Source of the DNA: Gamarada debralockiae
Taxonomy: Eukaryota > Ascomycota > Leotiomycetes > Helotiales > Hyphodiscaceae
DNA: 64,000 nucleotides
Assembly (NCBI GenBank): GCA_002803225.1
Contig: NXFV01000503.1
Location: 48,863 to 112,862 of the forward strand
Direction: 5' to 3'
Below are positions 10,813 through 23,244 of this stretch, in pieces. The translations under genes were made by a program, and so were the position numbers. How positions within the stretch are numbered: position 1 is the first letter of the stretch; every line of letters begins with the position of its first letter. Below the pieces are notes generated by a model. The model ran no database searches. It saw only the letters and a list, made by a program, of their open reading frames with translations, and was not told where the DNA came from.

Positions 10813-11950
10813 ATGGCAGCCAGCATCCCTCGTACAATGCGTGCATTAGCACTCTCCAAATACTGCAAGCCGAACGAGTACGAAGTAGCGACTCTGCCAA
10901 CACCCGAGATCTCGAAACCAGATGAGCTGCTCATCAGAGTCCATGCTGCTTCAGTAAATCCACTTGATGTCAAGATAGCTTCAGGGCTAGGAAAGTTCAT
11001 CCAGAAGGCAACGTAAGCTCCGCCCTACTCCCCTCCCCCATCCAATTCACTTAGCTAACAGTCGACCCAACAGATTCCCCTACAAAATGGGCTGGGATCT
11101 TGCCGGCGTCGTCGCAGCGGTGGGATCCTCCGTATCGAACTTCAAACCCGGCGACGAAGTGTACTCGCGCATCCCACAGCACCTTCGCGGCTCCATCGCC
11201 GAATACGCCCTCTCCACAGCCTCCACAACGGCAATGAAACCTAAGAGTTTAAGCTTTGGGGAAGCAGCAAGTATTCCGCTCGCTGCGCAGACGGCACTAC
11301 AAGCTCTTTATAGAGGTGACGAAGAAATAAAGGGTGGATTGAAGGGAAAGACAGTTTTCATACCTGGAGGATTGAGCGGGACGGGAAGTTTTGGGGTGCA
11401 ATTGGCGAAGAAAGTGTTTGGTGCGGGGAAAGTCATCACGACTTTATCGACGGGGAAGATTGCTATGGTAAAAAATCTGTTAGGTGATGGGGTTCCTGAC
11501 CAGATTATCGATTATACGAAAGAAGATGTGGTCAAGGTTGTGGGAAAGGACAGTGTGGACTTCATGTTTGATCCCGTGGGCGGTACACTGGCTGCTCTTC
11601 CACTGATGAAGAAAGGTAGCTGGATCATTTCAATCAGTACAGTGCCAAGCGGGAAGCTGATGCAAAAGATGGAGCCAGACTTGACTCTGTTTTTGAAAGT
11701 AATTTTGAATGTTGTGAATTGGTTCTTCGAGACGTGGACTGGGTGGAAGGGAGTTAATTACAGCTATTTGCATTTGCATGGGAATACGGCGGATCTGGAT
11801 AAGTTGGCGAAGTGGGTAGATGCGGGGAAGATTCGGCCAGTTGTTGGGATGGAGGTTAAGCTTGAGGATATCGAGGGCGTGAGGAAGGGGTGTCAGCAGA
11901 TCTATGATGGAAAGGGTGGGGTTGGAAAGTTAGTCATTGACATTGATTGA
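10813..11950 (+). CDS. MDR-family NADPH quinone oxidoreductase (zinc-independent)
   Basis: Two exons, 10813-11012 and 11074-11950, separated by a 61-nt GTAAGC...CAG intron; 358 aa. The N-terminal GroES-like domain contains ELLIRVHAASVNPLDVK and GWDLAGVVAAVGSSV. The Rossmann part has IPGGLSGTGSFGVQLAKKVF, a variant of the NADP-binding motif, and a C-terminal IDGVRKGCQQIYDGK-like end. It lacks the structural zinc cysteines of alcohol dehydrogenases, so it belongs with quinone reductases and reticulon-4-interacting proteins. The substrate is unknown. It lies beside the decayed methyltransferase and regulator pair, which may or may not be meaningful. Confidence 0.85.
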
Positions 11951-13099
11951 TTGCACCTCCTTTGCATACTGTGTACATACGCCTTCCTCTTAGACTCGAG
12001 TCAAGTACGAGTTGTATAGTTACGATAATAGATGTCTCTTTTCCTTCAGATAGGGAAAATGTTCCTGTGAATCTTCGGACCGGCTTTCTGCTCAGCTCGG
12101 CTTCTTGCAGCAATACTCATCAGCCAAGACGGGGAGCTGCATGTTCGATATCGTCTGACTTTTCTTTCTTGCCAACAGCTCCAAGTGTCTGGAGTTCGCC
12201 ATGATCAGCTGTGGCTCCACGTGTCCGAACATCCAATCACCTGGAGACATGTCTGCTAGCCGAACTGTACATTCGATTTGTTCATGTGACAATGATACCA
12301 ACGACCTCGCTGGCTAAGCAAGATTCTCAGGTTCCAACAGAATTCATGTACCTGCATGGAAACGATTCCATGTCACAGAAACTTTGAAGTCTTACAAACG
12401 CATCTTTTGGTGACCACCCTTAGACTCCCCCAATACTACCCCAATGAGGAAACGGCGAAAGGTAAGGGGTAAGGAGATCAAGGATTTTTGTGAGATCGTG
12501 GAGGAAATTGTCGTTTTCCTCTCATGCATGTGGGCTGGATCATGAACTCATCATGTACATCCTCCAACGATGCCAGCGACTGAGTGTTGGACTGCTGGTC
12601 GGTCCAGGATGTACGGCTCATGACTTGATTTGAATTAAAGATGTCGTGTTGATGATGATCTTGACGGCTCGTAAATTTAGATCGAGACGAAAGGAGAAGT
12701 CTGGAGAAAGAGTGGAGAAGAAGGCAGGGGCGAAGATCCTAATATGGTAATATCACGTGTTGAGCAGCGCGTGACCCCACAAGCTTTTCGATGGGGCTTT
12801 CTTGGTCTGCCACAGCGTCCAGAGCTCGATGCAAATGGATGATACGTAGCATTCATCGTGGCATTCACAGCTTGATCCACGCTCGTTTTCGCATTCCAGT
12901 TCATCGTAGCACAGCATCCACCTGCTGTACAAACATCACGCACAGCGCCTGATCGCACACCAAGTCCCCTGTTTTGATTGCAGGACCGATGAAATCAGCG
13001 TGGCTTTGAATGATTTGCATAATTTCACTTGTGCATGGCACTAAACCGTGCTGGACGAATGAGATGGCTGTTCCTGGATTTAGGTCAGGGGTAAGCACT
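11951..13099. other. Gene-poor stretch
   Basis: No confident gene. A short minus-strand frame ends near 12901 (LTPDLNPGTAISFVQHGL) and could be a relic exon, but I find no supporting family or splice pattern. Confidence 0.3.
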
Positions 13100-13911
13100 T
13101 TATTTTTGGATCTGGTCAGCCAAAACGGCCGAGCCCGCGCTCAGGGTGCAGACTCCTGCAGGATGTGAGATGCATCTGAGGACCAACGAGAGGACCAGTT
13201 GATATTTTTGAGCGTTGAAGAGCTGGCTGGAATTTCGGAGTTTTGGAGAGAAGGCGCGAATAGTTACTTGCAAATGTAGCTTTGTTGTATAGATCTCAAC
13301 GTTTGGAGCTTGGGAGCCAGGAATCGGCCGTGGTCTGTAGGTCGAGATGGTTGCTTTCGATTCTCGTATTTCGAAACACCATGTCCTGTGACCATCTGAC
13401 AGCGGAAGCTCTCTTTTCCAACACGAGGGTTGAAAGGTAAGAATAGTGACGCTGAGAACCCCGAAGCGCAGCTGGAAGATGGATAATTTGTAGCTATCGT
13501 TCGATGGAGTGCGGAGAGTGAACATTCCAAGTTGCTGGCCTCGTTGACGGATGATATACAACGCAAAATAATCCAAAGGGCTCCGAGGCAAATTGGCCCA
13601 ACTTTTGTGAAGTACAAAGATGAAGGTACTTACAGCTTTCATTCTCTTTGTCATGGTAAGCAGCATCGTGAACCGCAGAAGCGCTGAGTCTTTGAATCAA
13701 ATCTCCCCAGACCGTCGACAAGGCCTGAAAGAGGAGAGACATGCCGACGATGCACAGAACGCTGACGACGATAACTGTCCACGACTCCACGGTCACGATA
13801 GCTGCACGAGCCCTGAACTGCACGGTGCTCAGCCTTCACGATATTATTTGAGAAAAGTCTGGAGATTTATCGCGAATATCAGCGTCCGCAGTGGAGTCAG
13901 TGGACATTGAT
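13100..13911 (-). pseudogene. Possible decayed single-membrane-span protein
   Basis: On the minus strand a short ATG-started frame (MSTDSTADADIRDKSPDFSQ) is followed in another frame by a hydrophobic helix of about 22 residues (ESWTVIVVSVLCIVGMSLLF) and a polar tail. Further frames continue to about 13100. No intron of normal length connects them. This could be a relic or chance; I do not recognise a family. Confidence 0.25.
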
Positions 13912-14716
13912 CTCCGATTACCCTACGAGTTGCGAATTTTGATGGGTTGAATTCGTCGTCCTCTCCAGCCTGTCATCTCTTGAGTGGATCTGGTTACGTG
14001 CTCTTCATCTGCGAGAGATTGGCGCTCAGCCGAAATTAGGAAGTGAGAGGTCTTGGGATGCTGTTTCTAGTTGGCGGCACGGGCTAGGAACAAATTTCAT
14101 GCTGTGACGGAGAATCTACGAAAAAGACCAGACGAACAGGCAAAAACACTTCTCGAATCAGAGGACATGGTTGATACTGTTGTACTGTTTGACTGTGATA
14201 CCATCACAAAGCCGTTAATCTTTAGGCAAAAGAACACCCCATTTTGGACGCTTTTGTAGCTGTAATTATCTTTTTGGCTAGAATGTTGGTAAAAGAAAGA
14301 TTCCATTCAGGCTTCGCCAGCATCTCATCTCAACTGTGAGCAAAGTCGCCTCCCGCCCTTGGCCTCTCCCCTGGTCGTTTGCTTGATATCCAAAATAATC
14401 CCATAACCGGACACGCTAAGCTAACCCTAGCCTCTCCCGCGCTTGCTCCCAATTAGCCCATCCCTTTTCTCTTCTTGTTGTCACCACCACTGATCTGATC
14501 ACGAATCTCCATCTTCACGGTCTTTCCTTTCAAGCATTCCCTCCCAACTAGAGAGTCTTGACTCTCTACCACATTCATTTGGAACAGCGACTTTATTGAC
14601 CTCCTGCGACGATCAACCACAAAAAACCTCCACCACCTAAATCAATTACCTGCCGACAACGATCAACACCTTCATTGAACAAAGTGAGAAGCTACGGGGA
14701 AACGTCGACTGCCAAT

Positions 14717-14827
14717 GTACGCTCCCCAACTACATCCATCATTATATACAATTGAGTGAATACGCATGGCGGAGGAATAATGTCTGTCGCTGTACATGAG
14801 AAGGAATGCTAACCACCACGATTTCAG
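14717..14827 (+). other. Probable 5'-UTR intron of the SUN-family gene
   Basis: A GTACGC donor at 14717 and a branch-like GCTAAC followed by TTTCAG ending at 14827 define a 111-nt candidate intron in the long pyrimidine-rich leader upstream of the ATG at 14966. No coding sequence is interrupted. RNA data would be needed to prove it. Confidence 0.45.
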
Positions 14828-14965
14828 TTCCCGACGGCGACGAACTTTCCCGCTCCACAATCACATTCGTTGAACATACACCCTGAGAATCTGTCGTTGA
14901 GGAGTCTTTGAGAGGCTCTCGCCGATCTTTAATCTATTCATACTTCACGAATCCGCTTCTTCACA

Positions 14966-16333
14966 ATGAAGTTGTACCAAATTGCGCTGTTCAGCGCTGT
15001 TACTGTTGCAACTGCTCAACACTACAACCACGTCCACCGTCATCCTGCCAGACACGGCTCTCCAGTCGAAGCCCGCGATCCCGCTACAGTAACTAAGATG
15101 GTCCCTGGCCCAGTTGTCACCGTCTACGAACTCAATGGCAATGAGATCTCCTATAATGATGTTGAACAAGGACTCGAGAATGGCAAATACATGATAGTTG
15201 GAGACACAATTTCCACTGTTATTCCAGCCACGACCTCTGCAGCACCAACGACTTCTTCAACCCCAACCCCAACACCTTCCTCTACGAGCGAAGCAGCTGA
15301 ATTCTACCAGAAGAAAGTCAGCACCTCTGAGGAGCCAACTCCAACTCCTACAACCTCAGCTACACCTACCCCTACTCCAGCCACGAGCTCTGCATCTTCG
15401 TCTTCCTCCTCAAGCAGCTCCTCCACTGGGCTTGACTCTGACTTTCCCAGTGGCACCATCCCTTGCTCAACCTTCCCATCGAATTACGGCGCTGTCTACC
15501 TTGACTGGCTTGGACTTGGAGGATGGAGTGGTGTTCAGAATACCCCGGATTTCGGAGGAGATCTGACCTCCGACACTCCTATCACCTATATCGCCACTGC
15601 TGTCTCCGGAAGCGGGTGCACCAAGAACTCGTTCTGCTCGTATGCGTGTCCGGCTGGTTACCAAAAGTCTCAATGGCCTAAGGCGCAGGGCAGCACTGGC
15701 GAGTCTGTTGGTGGTCTCTACTGCAACAGCAATGGAATGCTTGAGTTATCCAGAACTGATGTTTCCCAGCTTTGCACCAAAGGTGCGGGAGGCGTCCAGG
15801 TCACAAACAAACTTAGTCAGAACGTTGCTTTCTGCCGTACTGATTATCCTGGTACTGAGGGTGAAACCATTCCTCTCAACACTCTACCTGGACAGACCTA
15901 CCCATTGACAAACCCGAACTCGGCGCAGTACTACACATGGGAAAATTCCTCCACCACTGCGCAATACTACATCAACCCTCAAGGAGCTAGTGTTTCGGAT
16001 GCTTGCTGTTGGGGATCCGCTGGAACCAACTTGGGTAACTGGGCACCTGTGAATGCTGGTGTCGGTCAGGGAGCTGGCGACATCACCTATATCTCCCTCT
16101 TCCCCAACTCTCCAACCAACCCTGATGGAAAGTTGGATTACAGCATCAAAATCACCGGTGACGTCACTGGTGACTGTGAATACAGAGGAGGAAAGTACTA
16201 CAGCGGCGGCGTCGAGTCAGCGACTGGTTGCACAGTAAGTTTTCACACATTTACTCGGCTTATTCACCGGCCTCTAACAAAATTCTAGGTCTCAGTCTCG
16301 AGTGGCGGGTCCGCTACCTTCGAGTTATCATAG
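14966..16333 (+). CDS. sun4: SUN-family cell wall protein (Sun4/Sim1/Uth1-like, putative beta-glucan-active)
   Basis: Two exons, 14966-16234 and 16289-16333; the 54-nt intron uses GTAAGT and TAG. The 437-aa protein starts with a secretion signal (MKLYQIALFSAVTVATAQ). A His-rich and Lys/Arg-processed pro-region and a Ser/Thr/Pro linker rich in PTPTP and polyserine (about 88-155) come next. The SUN domain follows, with many Cys residues, for example FCSYACPAGYQKSQWP and VSDACCWGSAGTNLGNWAPV. SUN proteins are secreted or wall-bound and act in septation and wall remodelling; some show exo-beta-1,3-glucanase activity. The last exon codes only 14 residues. Confidence 0.9.
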
Positions 16334-17643
16334 GAGCCCAGAGCCTTATAATTTCCTTGGGCGTCTATGAAGTACATGAACTGATTGCTCGCGCTCTCAA
16401 TACCATTGCGAGTCATGAATGTTACTTCTTTCTGTCAAATCCGATGGCTGGTGTTCGATCTTTGGTCCCTGCCCCCCCCCCGCCAATATCGATCTTCAAC
16501 AATACCTCCCCAGAAGTTTGTGGATACCTTTACCTCCTGGTTTCTAGCCTCCTTCGGACCTTTACTTCTCCTTTGTATTCATGTCGTTAATGTTTGTTAC
16601 AGTATTGTGGGAGTAGTTGTGTATTCGAGCAAAGTGCTTCGGGGGTGTGGATAGGTGTGGTGGTACAATCTGATGCGTGCAAGAGATCGGGTGGTGTTCG
16701 AAGCGGATGAATGTCTTTCGACGGAGGGGCCGGATTCCTTCGATCGATTATACCTTGGTTAGCTGGGCACTCGCGCTCATTCTACATCATACATATTCAT
16801 CGGAGGTTATCCTGGTGGTACCTCTTTGCGGAGTGCCCGTATCCCTACGGTCTACTAGCAGCCGCTGGCAATTCTTTGCATATCTATTTCGGTCTCGCTC
16901 TCGACCCTTTCCTCCGTCGGGCGATGACCCTCAGGACTCAAACATGGATTGCTTGTGGCTGGGCTGGCGGGGTATAGAGCCATATGGTCTGTATCAGTAT
17001 GGTAGTCTAGTGGACAGGAAGAGGAAAGACATTTGATCTGTTGCACCAATTTATGACTCTCTTCCGATCTGGAGCCCAACATTTGTTCCGTCGGGGTTCG
17101 TGTACAAAAAATACCTAGTTCTTCCCATTGTTCCTCTTTGATTTTTGCTTCATGAGCATAGCGATTTGAATTCACTTTAGTTCACTTCGATTCGTGTACA
17201 TACTTTGAAGACCGGGTTTATTGAAGAGTTACATGTGATGAAACCATTTTGAATGCCGCTACTGAACACCTGTCGGGGTAACCTCCGGCTCGAAAGCCCT
17301 CGCTTTTCAATGTTGGGACTTCGTGATCGCTAGTACTCACACACTCGAGCAAACAGTATGAGGCTGAGATACTCCCTTCGAGAATAGAGATTGAATTGAG
17401 TACTCTAAGACATAATAATAGAATTAAAAGGTCTGTTCATCTGATGCTTAACACCCCACATTCTCGCCTCCCCGCGTTCGGCAAAAATTTGATCGACTCG
17501 AGCACGTCTTGTGATGAGCAGATTGCGAGCTTCTTGCATGCAGCAACTCCGAAAAAGAGTCTCTGAGAACTCTGCAAGCCACCCTAACCTCCTTAACTCT
17601 ACCAATCCTACCTTATCTCTTCTGCTTCGCCAAGCCTCGCAAA
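16334..17643. other. Intergenic region after the SUN gene
   Basis: 3' UTR and spacer, including a C-tract near 16470-16482. Frames here are short and lack coding character. I see no gene. Confidence 0.35.
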
Positions 17644-18593
17644 ATGGCTTCTCCGAGCTGCGAAATTACTCCACCGCAAGCGGTTGCACCGAATACTGCA
17701 CGTCCACGCGGAACCACGAAAATACATAATCGCCCGAGAGATAGGATCGAAAATATATTGGAAAACGCGAGGCAGAGGAAGGTCTCTATGATGGATTCTT
17801 CGGACGAGAACGAACCCACGTCGAGGTTGAGAGGGAATGGGCAGAGGGGTAGTGAGGAGGTGGAGAGTAGTGCGGATGAGGAGACTTCTATTGTGCGGAG
17901 GAGCAGCAAGCAGAGCATGAATTACCAGGCGACGCAGAATAAAGCAAGAGAGAGTCTCAGTACGACGAGTATACAAAGGAACGGAGGCACGTATGATCCT
18001 GCGGAACATGAGAATGAGGAGGTGGGCGGTGCGGAACATGAATCTTGGTGGGCGCGGCTGTTGAACGAATATGGGAGTATTGAGCTGGAGAATAAGGGGA
18101 GTGTTGCTAGGGATCATTTAGCTCTTGGTATGTTATTTTCTTAGGGCTGTGGGGTTAGATTGGAGAGATACTGAGTCTGGGCAGAAAGGACGTTCCTGGC
18201 TTGGCTGAGGACTTCGTTGGCTTTCGCGAGTATCGGGATCGCTATTACGCAGCTGTACGTCTCCTCCACCTTTCCCCCATTCTTTTCTCTTCATGTTGCT
18301 GATTTATAAACAGGTTTCGGCTGAATACAACATCAGCAGCAGCAGGCGGCGACGATCCCTACAAACATTTGCGGCAGATGGGCAAGCCTCTCGGCGCAAC
18401 CTTTCTCGGTATAAGCATAGTGATGCTCTGCGTTGGCTTCCACAGATACTTTGAAGGACAGCATTGGATCATACGGGGCAAGTTTCCGGCGAGTAGGGGC
18501 AGTATTGCGCTGGTTGCTTCGATCACGTTTGCCTTGATGATTACGAGTCTCGTGGTGGTTATTGTGGTTGAGCCTACTGCTTTTGAGAAGTGA
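17644..18593 (+). CDS. DUF202-type three-span membrane protein
   Basis: Three exons: 17644-18127, 18185-18254 and 18314-18593 (introns 57 and 59 nt); 277 aa. A polar, disordered N-terminus of about 150 residues precedes the conserved core [20 protein letters not shown], which runs across the first splice junction and is the hallmark of DUF202 (YidH-like) proteins. Three membrane spans follow: one in [12 protein letters not shown], one in [16 protein letters not shown] and one in [18 protein letters not shown]. Fungal members are thought to be organellar, often vacuolar; biochemical function is unknown. Confidence 0.85.
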
Positions 18594-19128
18594 GGACGGG
18601 AGAAGGGGGTGGTGTACGATATATTAGGGCATTGAGTGGCGCCAAAATAGGTCAGGGAGACATCATATCGTTACATTTAGGCGTGTAGATGGGCATAGGA
18701 TATGGAAGGCTGTGAGGGGCCTTCCGTTGACATGAAGGAAACGCCAGAATTTCAGAGAGGATAGAGTATGGAGAAGATGAAGCTTAGGATGGAGGGAGCC
18801 TATTAAGAATTAATTTCAATATTGATGTTCTTTGAGAATATTGAGGTTGGGAGGGACATAGAGTGCTTAAAGGTCCAGCCAATTGAATCATGAACACTGT
18901 TTCATGGATTCGGACTGTGATATTAAACAAATTCATTCTCTATGTCAGATTAGAGCATTTAGAATTAACTCCAGATTTTACATCTCTCCAAAAATAATGA
19001 TTTGCAAATTTGTGGATTCACTAACAAGCTTAACATCTTAACCTTGTTGACAAACAAATTCTTCAACCTCTCCCACTCATAACCTCACATGAGTAAACCC
19101 ATCATAACTTTCCTGTTTGCATGAAATC
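18594..19128. other. Intergenic, no gene seen
   Basis: AT-rich spacer between the DUF202 gene and the helicase gene. It includes the helicase promoter, but I recognise no specific site. Confidence 0.35.
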
Positions 19129-21644
19129 ATGGCTCCTAAAGGCGCAGTCGATATCCCCTCCTTCGCCACGACCCAACTGGCGCTCCTAGACGCGGAGCTA
19201 CAATCCGAGCTCAGCGAGACCTCAACTTTGATATCCGCCTCTTCACCAACCGCACTCCAACGCGCCGGAGTCGCAATCACCAATCTCTCGCTCTCCTCCC
19301 AAAGGACTGGTTTAGGTGGAAAGACAGTCGTAGAACTCTCTGCCGATTCTGCTACGGCTAGCACTGATGGCGAGTTGCCGGAGCATGGGATCCGTACTGG
19401 GGACATTGTAGTCGTGGCTGAGCAACCTACCGGGAGCGCGAAGAAGAGGGAAGTTAGGGAGTTGGAGGCTAAGGGGAGTAGAGGGGTTGTTACTAGGGTT
19501 GGGAGGAACGCTATGTGGATTGCGCTTGATGGGGAGGATGATGATGGCGTGGCGGGGAGCACGAAGAGGTTGTGGGTCGTTAAGTTGGCTAATGATGTTA
19601 CCTATAAACGGTATGTTTCCTTTTTGATGTTAGGAAGGGCATTTGCTAATTTGGGTGTGAGTAGGATGAATCAAACGATGACCAGGCTGCTCAAGATGAA
19701 GGAGGATGAGTATTCAAGCTTCGTGAGGGTTCTTTTTGGTCTTTCGAGTCCCTCGCCCGTGGCTGAAGATTTGTGTCAGGAGGTGAAGCTGGAGTGGATT
19801 GATCCAAGTCTTAATGGGAGCCAAAAAGATGCTATTCGATTTGCGTTGGCGTCACGGGAAGTGGCTCTCATTCATGGACCTCCAGGTGTACGTATCTCCT
19901 CACGACCACTACTACAAAAGCTAATAAGGGAAACAGACTGGCAAGACTCATACATTAATCGAGCTAATCCTCCAAATGCTCAAGGCCAACCTCCGAGTCC
20001 TAGTCTGCGGCCCCTCAAACATCTCAGTCGACAACATAGTCGAGCGCCTCGCCCCCTACAAAATCCCTATCGTGCGCTTAGGCCACCCGGCTCGTCTTCT
20101 CCCATCCGTACTCAACCACTCCCTCGACGTCCTGACACAGACTTCAGACGCTGCCGCTATCGTGAAAGACGTACGCAAAGAAATGGATACGAAACAAGCT
20201 TCTATCCGGAAGACGAAGAGTGGGAAGGAGCGGAAAGCTATCTATGGCGATCTCAAGGAACTTCGAAAGGAGTTTAGGGAGCGGGAGAAGAAGTGTGTTT
20301 CGACGTTGGTTGGACAGAGTAAGGTTGTGCTTGCCACATTGCATGGTGCCGGAGGTTTTCAGTTGAGGGATGAGGAGTTTGACGTTGTGATAATTGACGA
20401 GGCGAGTCAAGCGCTGGAAGCACAGTGTTGGGTTCCCTTATTGAAGGCGAGAAAGGTGGTTCTTGCTGGTGATCATTTGCAGTTACCGCCTACGATTAAG
20501 AGTCTGAATTCTAAGACGAAGACGAAGTCCAAGGAGAAAGAAGCGGACGGGGTTATTAAGGGGATGACCCTGGAGACGACTTTATTTGATCGGCTGCTAG
20601 CTCTTCATGGACCTGGTGTCAAGAGAATGTTGGTATGTGTATTCTCTAAATCCGACCCCACTTTGCTGGTTGTGCCTCTTTTGCTGGAGTGACTTGGGAA
20701 GAATCTGCCGTTGGGGATCTTTCATTCACGTCATACTGACCTTCTCGGCTTTCTAGACCATACAGTATCGGATGCACGAGAAAATCATGCGGTTTATATC
20801 AGATGAACTTTATGAATCGAAACTTGTGGCTGCGGATGGTGTCAAGGCACGTCTCTTGAAGGAACTCCCATATGAAGTCGAGAAGACTGAAGATACCATC
20901 GAACCCTTGATTTTCTTCGACACGCAAGGTGGAGACTTCCCGGAAAAGAGCGAAGAGGAAGATGTCGACAAGAAAGCTGGGAAGGGAATGATGGGAGAGA
21001 GTAAGAGCAATGAGATGGAAGCTGCACTGGTGAAACATCACGTTCAGAATCTGGTTGACGCAGGAGTGAAGCCTGAAGATATTGCAGTAGTCACCCCATA
21101 CAACGCTCAGGTGAGACAGGGTCTCCATTTAATGGTCATTCCGCCTTTGATCTCAAATAGTGGAAGAGTCGACATGTGCTGATACTAGAGAAAGCTTGCC
21201 CTGATGTCCCGGTCAATGAAAGAAGGCTTCCCAGGCATCGAACTTGGGAGTGTAGACGGATTTCAAGGAAGAGAGAAGGAAGCAATTATCGTGAGCCTCG
21301 TTAGAAGTAATCCCGAACACGAAGTCGGTTTCCTAGGAGAAAAGCGTCGACTGAACGGTAGGACCTCTCGCAGGAACACGCTGAAAACCACGCTGACGCA
21401 GAAACCAAAAAGTCGCCATGACCAGGCCCCGGCGTTCGTTAACAGTGATCGCAGACTCCGAAACAGTTGCAAAGTAAGTTCAGACCACAATATTTGTACA
21501 CATTTTCCAGAGACTGAGACACGATGCTGACAACAACTGTGTGATCTGTGCAGAGGCAGCAAATTTCTTAGAAAGTGGATGGACTTCCTGGAAGACAATG
21601 CAGACCTTCGCTATCCGTCAGTGGCATCACTGAATGCCCAATGA
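19129..21644 (+). CDS. hcs1: SF1B DNA/RNA helicase, Hcs1/SMUBP2 (IGHMBP2) type
   Basis: Seven exons: 19129-19610, 19665-19887, 19937-20632, 20757-21110, 21189-21357, 21413-21473 and 21554-21644. The product is 691 aa. Walker A ([14 protein letters not shown]) is assembled across intron 2. Other motifs are [14 protein letters not shown] (Ia), [16 protein letters not shown] (II), [12 protein letters not shown] (III), [11 protein letters not shown] (IV), [20 protein letters not shown] (V) and [10 protein letters not shown] across intron 5 (VI). Yeast Hcs1 is a 5'-3' helicase associated with DNA polymerase alpha; the vertebrate homologue acts in translation. Intron 1 (54 nt) lacks stops and is a multiple of three, so its retention would add 18 residues. 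Confidence 0.88.
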
Positions 21645-23244
21645 TCTCCCGTGATCCTGGCAAGGACATTAACTTTCGGGGGATCTATCCGTGTATTATT
21701 ATGTGATGCCTGTGGCTATTGCATAATTCGCCATGTCGAAAATTCGACTCCAGTTCCAGATGATCATCGCTGTCAATTGCCACGCGAGACGCGAGTCGTG
21801 AATCAAGGGTTGAAGGTTTCTCCTGCCGTGCATCAGACGAATGACGAACGTAGATCCATGCCCCTAGATGTTTCACCTAACGAGGCACATCAATCGATAA
21901 CGCGCTATCGAGGCTTTCGGCCTGTAAAATAGCAAGAGGGGAAGAAAAGGGGGCCACATTTGACATCACATATCAAAATACAGAGGGATGTCGACCAACC
22001 TATCGCATCTGTGAAGCCCTAAAATCATGCAACAGGCAAAAGCAAGCAGAATATCGTAGAATGAGGGCTCGAATCAGATAATGTGAATTGTATCCCCTTC
22101 ATCAGGCCAAGCCAACTCTTCGCTGAGAGGCCTGATTTTTGTGAGTTATTCCTGCGAGATATTTGAGGGTTTTGATGGTGCTTTGACTCTACAAATTGGC
22201 CTACATTTGTACAATCCACCGAGTCCTATTACTTCAACGCGGTTCATGCATCCGGCCATTTGCATTGAACCCATCCATGATCCTCTTTCTGCCCTCGGAC
22301 GGTGCATATGCACCTGCACAGGAGACAACAAAACGTCCCGGTTCATCTTTCCGACTCGACTCGTATCCCTTATGCAACCCACACGTTGAACGTCCATTTT
22401 AGCGCCACATCTGCAGCACGCATTCAAGCGCGTACCACGCCGAGGGGTTGTGGGCAAATAATGCGCCTTTGAAGCCTCCGACCATCATACTAAGCCCTGA
22501 TCATATATCATCGCCCTCGAGAGGTCGCGCATGGTCCTCACAGATCATTTGTCGGCATAAAGTTCGCCGTCTTCCATTCATGTGGCTTTTCAGGGAACGA
22601 AGATCTTTAACCGGGTTCCATGCCTCCCAACCAAGATTGAAAAAGGCATTACCAGTCAATCAGCGCAGGCATGAGATCCCAAATAGAATTTTCGTCCTTC
22701 AACTACTTTCTAGTTTCGGATGAAGTACTTATGGCTGAATCTATCGAAGCCATTCGAGGAATGAGGCTTGCGTTAACGGCGGCTTGTAATCCACTTTAGG
22801 TTGTCGTCTCATTTGTGGAAAAGCTAAGTGCCTTCGTGGGGTGGTGTCGTTCTCAATGCGGCTCAGAAGGGATTAGCCACTATCTCCCTTTTGATTGATC
22901 TCCCGTCCCTTCCAAATTTTCTATTTTAGCCCTGCTCAGCTATCATGCCCTGTTTCATGGGTGTTCCCATGTCAATAAGTGACAGGCGTCCCAGAAATAT
23001 ATGATACGTGATGCACCCGCGTAGACTGAGGAATTTTGCTGGATTCATTGACCAGGAAATGACAACACGACTTCACCTATACGGCCACGAGATAACTTGC
23101 ATATAGTACAGTTGGCGCTGCGATTCTGTCCGAGTATCTGCGAGTATGCTCAGAGACCGCCTGGCCCGCGTATGCCCCTCCTGTTCAATCTCTTCCGCGA
23201 TCTGTCTGTGACCTTTGGCTGGATAAGACCGTGCTAGCACGGCC
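21645..23244. other. Gene-poor stretch
   Basis: About 1.6 kb without a supportable gene on either strand. Short frames lack introns, family motifs or signal peptides. The last 150 bp form the leader of the next gene. Confidence 0.35.

Noticed and set aside
15198..15566. Leu/Gln/Pro-rich alternate frame inside the SUN gene
   Set aside because: It is a frame shadow of the Ser/Thr/Pro linker.
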